DNA of 14,996 nucleotides from Candidatus Omnitrophota bacterium. GTDB taxonomy: Bacteria > Omnitrophota > Gorgyraeia > 1-14-0-20-64-10 > JACQQZ01. The notes under the pieces are model-generated. The model worked only from the letters and a program-made list of their open reading frames with translations. It ran no database searches and was not told where the DNA came from. Position 1 is the first letter of the stretch. Each line of letters begins with the position of its first letter. The DNA is taken from NCBI GenBank assembly GCA_016206635.1, contig JACQRF010000030.1, positions 1 through 14,996 on the forward strand, written 5' to 3'. Below are positions 8,226-13,001 of the stretch, piece after piece. Position numbers and translations under genes: made by a program.

Positions 8226-8247
8226 AAAGCTGCCGTAGGACAGCTTT
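8226..8247. repeat. Inverted repeat, possible weak terminator
   Basis: AAAGCTG (8226-8232) and CAGCTTT (8241-8247) form a perfect 7-base-pair stem with an 8-base loop. It lies downstream of the PuuD-like gene and upstream of miaB, where the upper transcription block might end. There is no run of U after it on either strand beyond three T residues, so a factor-independent terminator is only a weak possibility; an operator for the miaB block is another. Confidence 0.35.
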
Positions 8248-8325
8248 CAGGTCAAGCAGCATGAAACGAGTGTGTAAGGACTGCGCAAGCGGCGACGAGG
8301 ATTCAGACAGGAAAATGCCTGGGGG

Positions 8326-8946
8326 TCAGGCCAGCTTGCCCACCGAGGACGAGGCGCGAATGCTGCACCAGATCGCCAAGGCCCCGAGGCCGATGGCCAG
8401 CAGCGCCGACCCCGAGTTCATCGCGCCGTAGTGCGACGGGGCCAGCATCCCAAACAGCATCGGCCCAGACAGGAAGGTGTTCGTCCGGGACGCCAGGAAG
8501 GCGCGCCGGCGGACCGCCGGGATGTCCGCGGCAGGGACCTTGCCGGTGAGCAGCCGCCGCTGCGCCGGCCAGATAATCATCCAGACGTTGTACCACATGA
8601 TGAACGCGAGGGTCATGCCGAAGAGGATCCACATGGCGCGGTCGGTCAGGCCGTCGGCATCCACCATCAGACTGCTCGGACCGAAGCCAACACCCGGCGT
8701 GTACATGTACAGCAGGGTGAACAGCACGAGCCCGGCGAGGAACGTGATCATGGCCCCCCACCGGAACCACCAGAGGGCGCGCGGCATCAGCTGCGGGTTC
8801 ACCGCTTTCTTCGTCGCGTCGTCCAACGCCCCCTGCAAAGGCACATTCACGAAGTTGAAGAAATACAGGTGGCCGATCCAGGTGATGCCGGCGATCACGT
8901 GCAGCCAGCGGACGACCAAGTGGACATTGCTATACCAATCGCTCAT
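8326..8946 (-). CDS. PuuD-like membrane protein (urate hydroxylase PuuD membrane domain)
   Basis: A 206-residue integral membrane protein with about five hydrophobic helices. It matches the membrane part of the PuuD/urate oxidase N-terminal family: VVRWLHVIAGITWIGH near the start (H9, H16, H26), RALWWFRWGAM, and MWYNVWMIIWPAQRR. In described PuuD proteins this domain is followed by a cytochrome c domain; here no CxxCH is present, so electron transfer would need a partner. Family members without that domain are common and mostly uncharacterised, so urate oxidation should not be assumed. I chose ATG 8946 because GGGAGGGG lies five bases before it; the GTG at 8952 would collide with that site. 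It follows the Bax inhibitor-like gene by 19 bases and probably ends the transcription unit. Confidence 0.8.
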   Translation of the reverse strand: MSDWYSNVHLVVRWLHVIAGITWIGHLYFFNFVNVPLQGALDDATKKAVNPQLMPRALWWFRWGAMITFLAGLVLFTLLYMYTPGVGFGPSSLMVDADGLTDRAMWILFGMTLAFIMWYNVWMIIWPAQRRLLTGKVPAADIPAVRRRAFLASRTNTFLSGPMLFGMLAPSHYGAMNSGSALLAIGLGALAIWCSIRASSSVGKLA

Positions 8947-8965
8947 TGACACCCCTCCCGGCTCA

Positions 8966-9688
8966 TCAACGACGGCTGCGGGCTTTCGCCAATAATCGCA
9001 AGAACTCCAGGTACAGCCAGACCAGCGTCACGAGCAGGCCGAAGCCGGCGTACCACTCCATGTGTTTCGGCGCCCCGCGGCCGGCCGCCTGCTCGATGAA
9101 ATCGAAATCCAAGACCAAATTCAGCGCGGCGATCGTGACGACGAACAGACTGAACGCGATGCCGATCCACCCGCTGCCGTAAATGCCGGGGATGGAGACG
9201 TGGAAGAATCCGAGGATGATGGTCGCCAGATAGAGGAGACAGATGCCGCCGGTGGCGGCGACCACGCCCAGCTTGAAATTCTCCGTGGCTCTGACGAGGC
9301 CGGACTGGTAGGCGCCGAGCAAGGCGAACAGCGTACCGAACGTCAGGCCGACCGCCTGGATCACGATGCCGGGATACGAGGCCTCGAACACCCAAGAGAG
9401 GCCGCCGAGGACCACGCCCTCGCACAACGCGTACAACGGAGCGGTGATCGGGGCCCAGGCCGCGCGCAGCGTGGTGGCGATCCCTATGCCAAATCCCACC
9501 AGCGCCGCCAGGAGCACCGCGCCGCCCGTCAGCCGTTGCTGCCAGGCCCATGCCGCGGCGGCGAGGGCCAGCAGCGCCAGCACCGCGGTCTTCTGGACCG
9601 CGCCCTGGATCGACATCGCGCCGCCGGCCGAGACCGCCCCGGCCTGTGGAAACGCGCGGTCGCTCAATGCGGGATTGGATGATCGCAT
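8966..9688 (-). CDS. Bax inhibitor-1/YccA-like membrane protein
   Basis: A 240-residue hydrophobic protein with about seven membrane helices (roughly 32-48, 57-73, 84-101, 108-126, 139-161, 172-193, 214-232). The N-terminal MRSSNPALSDRAF and the sequence YALCEGVVLGGLSWVFE resemble the bacterial BaxI_1 group of the Bax inhibitor-1 superfamily. LDFDFIE (193-199) holds paired acidic residues at the place where BsYetJ has its pH-sensing aspartates for calcium leak. Function in bacteria is poorly known; a role in ion homeostasis or membrane protein quality control is inferred from relatives. The start ATG has only a weak Shine-Dalgarno (GGGACG). It lies 31 bases after the thiazole synthase gene and 19 before the PuuD-like gene. 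Confidence 0.87.
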   Translation of the reverse strand: MRSSNPALSDRAFPQAGAVSAGGAMSIQGAVQKTAVLALLALAAAAWAWQQRLTGGAVLLAALVGFGIGIATTLRAAWAPITAPLYALCEGVVLGGLSWVFEASYPGIVIQAVGLTFGTLFALLGAYQSGLVRATENFKLGVVAATGGICLLYLATIILGFFHVSIPGIYGSGWIGIAFSLFVVTIAALNLVLDFDFIEQAAGRGAPKHMEWYAGFGLLVTLVWLYLEFLRLLAKARSRR

Positions 9689-9719
9689 GCCGCTATCGTC
9701 CCGCGAGGCTCACGGCCTG

Positions 9720-10499
9720 TCAACCAAAATAGGCCCGCTCGACCAGCCGGGCGCAGCGGCGGCCCGAGAGCAGCATCGCGCCGAACGCCGGCCCCATCCG
9801 CGGCGTGCCGTGGACGGCCGACACCGCCAAACCGGTCACGAACAACCCGGGATGGATCTCCCCGGTTTTGTCCATCACGGCCTGTTCCCCGCGCTCCACC
9901 CACATCGCGCCGTCGCCGGGGACATCGGCCATCAGCCCGCGCCGGGCCAGCAACCGCGCGACGGCGGCATCGTGCCCGGTGGCGTCCACGACCACCTTCG
10001 CCTCCAACGCGACGGGATCAACGTGGGCCAACCGCTTGGGCAGCGCGGACACCGGAGACCAATTCACCACCAGGCCCTCGACACGCCCCCCGCCCCGGAC
10101 GACCACGTCCACCATCTCCGTCATCTGGGCGAATTTGACGCCGGCATCGCAGGCGGCGGCAATGAGCCGCGCGCACAGGTGCGGGGCGTCGGCGACGTAG
10201 AGACCGCGCTGGACCTGGCGGTGCGGGACCTTCAGCTCTGTGAGGAGGCGGTGCGCGGGGGCGCGGACGGTGAGCTTGTTAAAGAGGTAGCCGCCCAGCC
10301 ACAGGCCGCCACCTAAGTAGTTGGCGGCTTCCAGCACCAAGACGCGTCGGCCATTCCGGGCCAGGTCTCTGGCCGTCATCAGCCCGCTGGGGCCCGCCCC
10401 GACGACCAGGCAGTCGCTGCGGATCAGGCCGTCGAATTCTTTGGCAAAGGCCCGGACGATGGCCCGGGTGATTTGGGCTTCTTGGACAGGCGCAAACAA
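9720..10499 (-). CDS. thi4: Thi4-family thiazole synthase, histidine (sulfide-dependent) type
   Basis: Thi4 makes the ADP-thiazole precursor of thiamin from NAD and glycine. The 259-residue protein has the dinucleotide-binding VVGAGPSGL (32-40), GGGLWLGGYLFNKL, and the C-terminal GLAVSAVHGTPRMGPAFGAMLLSGRR, all typical. In yeast a cysteine (Cys205) in this enzyme donates its sulfur in a single-turnover reaction. Here the aligned segment reads KRLAHVDPVAL, with histidine 159 in that place, as in archaeal enzymes that use free sulfide and turn over repeatedly, with iron. So this is probably a catalytic, sulfide-dependent enzyme that works best where oxygen is low; this is inference from one residue. 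The start is TTG 10499, chosen because MFAPVQEAQITRAI matches the family N-terminus; no clear Shine-Dalgarno was seen. It begins six bases after the ferredoxin stop. Confidence 0.93.
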   Translation of the reverse strand: MFAPVQEAQITRAIVRAFAKEFDGLIRSDCLVVGAGPSGLMTARDLARNGRRVLVLEAANYLGGGLWLGGYLFNKLTVRAPAHRLLTELKVPHRQVQRGLYVADAPHLCARLIAAACDAGVKFAQMTEMVDVVVRGGGRVEGLVVNWSPVSALPKRLAHVDPVALEAKVVVDATGHDAAVARLLARRGLMADVPGDGAMWVERGEQAVMDKTGEIHPGLFVTGLAVSAVHGTPRMGPAFGAMLLSGRRCARLVERAYFG

Positions 10500-10505
10500 G
10501 CGATG

Positions 10506-10817
10506 TCAGACGAGCTTGTTGCCGGGCTTCCGAGGCGGGTCGTTGGATGGGCGCGGCGTGACCCGGGCGTTCCCCTTGAAGGAGGGCGTCAGCTCTTTAT
10601 TGACCTTGGCGTATTCCTGATCCTGATCTTCACTTTCAACGATGGCCCCGATCGGGCAGACCGGCAGGCAGGCGCCGCAGGTGATGCACACCTCGGGGTC
10701 AATAATCATGAACTTCTCGCCCTTGTATTCCCCGGGATGAATGCAGTCCACCGGACAGACTTCCGCGCAAGACCCGTACTGCTCGCCCAAACATTTGCCG
10801 GTAATCACATAGGACAT
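10506..10817 (-). CDS. Bacterial-type ferredoxin, probably seven-iron (3Fe-4S/4Fe-4S)
   Basis: A 103-residue soluble electron carrier. The first motif is C9-x7-C17-x3-C21-P with C25 (CLGEQYGSCAEVCPVDC), and the second is C44-x2-C47-x2-C50-x3-CP (C54). The first motif lacks the cysteine at the third position after C9, the pattern of seven-iron ferredoxins such as Azotobacter FdI. By that comparison C9, C17 and C54 would bind a 3Fe-4S cluster, and C21, C44, C47 and C50 a 4Fe-4S cluster. The C-terminal tail (about 75-103) is basic and proline-rich. ATG 10817 is preceded by AAAGGAGGAG with six bases between, the strongest ribosome binding site in the window, so the protein is probably made in quantity. 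Its start overlaps the nuoH end by 13 bases. Serving complex I or Thi4 is possible but unproven. Confidence 0.95.
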   Translation of the reverse strand: MSYVITGKCLGEQYGSCAEVCPVDCIHPGEYKGEKFMIIDPEVCITCGACLPVCPIGAIVESEDQDQEYAKVNKELTPSFKGNARVTPRPSNDPPRKPGNKLV

Positions 10818-11926
10818 TCGTCGCTCCTCCTTTGGATTGAGGCTACGATACCATGGGGGCTGACGCTTTGCAACTTCTGGGGCGCATTCCGGGGGAGCCA
10901 GCGCTGCGACGTGATCAGGAACGTGCCGGCCGTCAGGCCGACGGCAAGCAGCGTCCCCCACGGCCCAGGGGCCACGAGCCAGAGCCCCGCGGCCAGCACA
11001 TTGGCCACCGACACCGGGAGCAGGCATTTCCAGGCGAACGCCAGGAGCTGGTCAATACGGAACCGCGGCCAGGTCCCGCGGATCCAAATCATCACGAAGA
11101 CCAGCGCGTAGGTTTTCGTCAGCACCCAGAGCCAGCCCGGCAACCACGGGCCGCGCCAGCCGCCGAGGAACAGCGTGGCGCCGAGGGCGGCGATCGCGAA
11201 CGCCCCGAGGAACTCCGCCAGCTAGAAGAGGGCGAACTTCATCCCGCTGTACTCCGTGTGGAAGCCGGCGCCCAGCTCCGACTCCGCCTCCGGCAAATCG
11301 AACGGCGTCCGATTGACTTCTGCCAGCGCGCAGACAAGAAAGATGGCGAACGCCGGAAATCCCCACGGGGTCGCCACGAACCACCGGGCCGCCTGCGCCT
11401 CGACGATGGCGGTGGTCGAGAGCGAGCCGGCGGCCATCACCACCGTGGCCAGCGACAGCACCATCGGCACCTCATAGGCCACCAGCTGGGCCACGGTGCG
11501 CAACGCCCCCAGCAGCGAGAACGTGTTCCGCGAGCCCCAGCCGGCCATGAAAATCGCGATCGTCTGCGTCGAGGTGACCGCGAGGAAGAAGAGCAGGCCG
11601 GTGTTCAGGTCGGTCATGATCGCGCGAGACCCGAACGGCACCACGGCAAACACCAGCAGCGCCGGCACCACGATAACGATCGGCGCCAGCGTGTGCAGCC
11701 ACCGGTCGGCGCCGGCCGGGACGACGTCTTCCTTGGTCAGCATCTTGATCCCGTCCGCCAGCGGCTGGAGGAGCCCGTAACGGCCGACGCGCGTGGGGCC
11801 AAATCGATTTTGGATTCGGGCAATTGTTTTCCGTTCTATCCAGGTGAGCCACATCATGACGATCGGCGCCAACGCCAGGATGAGGGCTGCGCCGACCGCC
11901 ATCCGGGACAACAGCGCTAGTCCCAT
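10805..11926 (-). pseudogene. nuoH: NuoH, complex I membrane subunit, interrupted by one in-frame TAG
   Basis: NuoH (ND1) is the membrane subunit of complex I that joins the hydrophilic arm and forms part of the quinone chamber. The whole gene is readable in one frame of 374 codons, including WIERKTIARIQNRFGPTRVG (29-48), PLADGIKMLTKEDV (55-68), EVNRTPFDLPEAESELGAGF (203-222) and TEYSGMKFALF, but codon 235 is TAG. Reading continues at once as LAEFLGAFAIAALGATLFLGGW and on to the normal end (IRGTWPRFRIDQLLAFAWK). No frameshift is present. Relatives have tyrosine or phenylalanine at this place, so TAC to TAG is the simplest change. The pieces are 11222-11926 and 10805-11221. ATG 11926 overlaps the nuoA stop by 10 bases. 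It may be a sequence error, a true nonsense mutation or a recoded codon; error is most likely because the rest is well conserved. Confidence 0.92.
11222..11224 (-). other. In-frame amber codon within nuoH
   Basis: CTA on the plus strand gives TAG on the coding strand at nuoH codon 235, between KFALF and LAEF. TAG also ends the trehalose synthase, SPOR protein and nuoA genes in this window, so it acts as an ordinary stop in this genome. Confidence 0.9.
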
Positions 11927-12288
11927 TCCAACGCCCCCCGCTGCCACGCGTAGACCAGGCCCGCCACCAGGATGAGCAGGAACACCGCCATCGCCGCAAA
12001 CCCAGCCAGCCCCGCCGCGTGGAACACGACGGCCCACGGATAGAGGAACAACACCTCGACATCGAACACGACGAAGGCAATCGCATACAGGTAGTACTGC
12101 ACGCGGAATTGCGACCATGGATCGCCGGCGGCCGGCACGCCGCACTCGTAGGCCGAGCGTTTGATGGCGCCCGGTTTTTTCGGGGCCACGAACCGGGCGA
12201 GAACGATCGGCAGCAGCGGGACTGCCAGGGCCGCGATCCCCAGCAGCAGCAAGCCCAGGTAATTGAGCCCGTACAATCCCTGTCCCAT
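11917..12288 (-). CDS. nuoA: NADH-quinone oxidoreductase subunit A
   Basis: NuoA (ND3) is a small membrane subunit of complex I whose loop lies near the quinone site. The 123-residue protein has three membrane helices (about 8-30, 63-85, 92-114). The first loop carries KRSAYECGVPAAG, with the conserved YECG cysteine, and the second helix carries the signature FDVEVLFLYPWA. The start ATG (12288) shares its A with the nuoI stop TAA. Its ribosome binding site GGGAGAG (five bases before the ATG) lies at the border of palindromic repeat copy A. Its stop TAG lies inside the start of nuoH, so nuoI, nuoA and nuoH are translationally linked. Normal length, no oddities in the protein. Confidence 0.97.
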   Translation of the reverse strand: MGQGLYGLNYLGLLLLGIAALAVPLLPIVLARFVAPKKPGAIKRSAYECGVPAAGDPWSQFRVQYYLYAIAFVVFDVEVLFLYPWAVVFHAAGLAGFAAMAVFLLILVAGLVYAWQRGALEWD

Positions 12289-13001
12289 TACAACTCTCCC
12301 CCCTCACCCTTCTCCCTCTCCCCGCCGGGGAGAGGGTTGGGGTGAGGGGCTTGGGCTGCGACAGCTTTCTTGGCCGCGGCCGCCGCGCGCTTGGCCTCCT
12401 CCTCCGCCCAGGCGATCGGATGCGTCTGGGCGTACCGTTCCGTGGGGACCGCCAGGCGCGGCATGTCGAAGATGTGCGACGACTGGCGCTCGGGGCCGGA
12501 CAGCTCGAAGTCATGCCCCATCTTGATCGCATCGAACGGGCAGAATTCCGCGCACAGCCCGCAGTTCATGCAGACATCCACATCAATGGAGAACTCGGAC
12601 GGCTTCGGCTTCGGTTTGCCGGTCGCCGCGTCTTTCGCCTGCACGATCCAGATGCACTGCGGCGGGCAGACCTTCGCGCAAATCCCGCACGCGGTGCAGC
12701 GATTGGCCGCCTCCGTCAACGGCTCCCCTCCCTTGCCGTTATAGACCAGGAACGGGATGACGCGGAACCGCTCCGGCACCGCCAGCCGCTCGTCCGGATA
12801 CTCGACGGTGAACAGACCGTCCTGACTGACCGGTTGACGAACCCCCTCCCCCCTCACCCTATCTCCCTCTCCCCTGAGGGGAGAGGGACGGGATGAGGGG
12901 CTGGGGTGAGGGGGGCGGCCGGTGCCGCGGACGTACGAGCGGACGAAGTGGGTCAGGGTAATGCCCAGCCCGCGCAGCAGCTCCCACCCGTAGAGGGCCA
13001 T
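12288..13001 (-). CDS. nuoI: NADH-quinone oxidoreductase subunit I, with repeat-encoded insertions
   Basis: NuoI carries the two [4Fe-4S] clusters N6a and N6b that pass electrons to the NuoB cluster N2. Both motifs are intact: C102-x2-C105-x2-C108-x3-C112-P and C144-x2-C147-x2-C150-x3-C154-P. The N-terminal amphipathic part (GWELLRGLGITLTHFVRSYV) and TVEYPDE are normal for the family, but about 25 to 35 residues lie between them where relatives join directly. That insert (about 29-52) is translated from palindromic repeat copy B. The C-terminal tail, from about APHPNPLPGGER to the stop, comes from copy A. The tail is preceded by an alanine/lysine-rich helix. ATG 13001 shares a base with the nuoBCD stop (TGATG) and has GAGGTGG upstream, which favours it over the TTG at 13004. 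The protein is probably functional because both inserts avoid the cluster domain. Confidence 0.95.
   Translation of the reverse strand: MALYGWELLRGLGITLTHFVRSYVRGTGRPPHPSPSSRPSPLRGEGDRVRGEGVRQPVSQDGLFTVEYPDERLAVPERFRVIPFLVYNGKGGEPLTEAANRCTACGICAKVCPPQCIWIVQAKDAATGKPKPKPSEFSIDVDVCMNCGLCAEFCPFDAIKMGHDFELSGPERQSSHIFDMPRLAVPTERYAQTHPIAWAEEEAKRAAAAAKKAVAAQAPHPNPLPGGEREKGEGGEL
12300..12349. repeat. GC-rich palindromic repeat, copy A (nuoI 3' end)
   Basis: Inner stem CCCTCTCCCC (12314-12323) and GGGGAGAGGG (12327-12336) around GCC; outer stem of 10 base pairs, 12300-12309 with 12340-12349, containing CCCTCACCC and GGGTGAGGG. Only short spacers lie between inner and outer arms, so the whole unit can fold as one long hairpin. 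It is the CCCTCACCC...CCCTCTCCCC type known as a dispersed, REP-like intergenic repeat in many GC-rich bacteria. Here it encodes the end of NuoI. Confidence 0.9.
12848..12915. repeat. GC-rich palindromic repeat, copy B (inside nuoI)
   Basis: Inner stem CCCTCTCCCC (12865-12874) and GGGGAGAGGG (12878-12887) around TGA; outer stem of 12 base pairs, CCCCCCTCACCC (12848-12859) with GGGTGAGGGGGG (12904-12915). It matches copy A over both arms and has the same orientation, but carries about 13 more bases in the 3' spacer (12888-12903), including a partial extra GGGATGAGGGG unit. It lies within the nuoI reading frame and keeps it open. Confidence 0.92.

Larger units (their letters stand above)
8172..8325. 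other. Intergenic gap with the probable miaB promoter region
   Basis: This 154-base gap is the only sizeable one in the window. Its left half (about 8165-8225) is strikingly AT-rich for this genome and includes TATAAATATT on the minus strand, so the promoter of the miaB block is most likely here, but no convincing -35/-10 pair with standard spacing could be assigned. It also holds two inverted repeats, listed separately. The half next to the PuuD-like gene shows no recognisable site or gene. Confidence 0.5.

Noticed and set aside
8264..8430. Small plus-strand open frame beginning in the intergenic gap near 8261
   Set aside because: Most of it is antisense to the PuuD-like gene, with no ribosome binding site and no recognisable domain.
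11222..11224. Genome-wide reassignment of TAG as a sense codon
   Set aside because: TAG ends the trehalose synthase, SPOR protein and nuoA genes at the expected protein ends; reading through would fuse unrelated proteins.
12300..12349. Copy A as a transcription terminator between nuoI and nuoA
   Set aside because: There is no T-tract, the repeat is translated as part of nuoI, and nuoA starts on the nuoI stop codon, so a terminator here would cut an overlapping operon.
11927..12532. Upstream extension of the nuoH frame through nuoA into nuoI
   Set aside because: The residues before MGLALLSRM resemble no protein and lie out of frame across nuoA; ATG 11926 gives the normal NuoH N-terminus.
12300..12915. 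CRISPR-like array or IS ends formed by the two palindromic repeats
   Set aside because: Only two copies, about 500 bases apart with conserved nuoI coding sequence between them, no spacers of regular length, no transposase and no direct target duplications.
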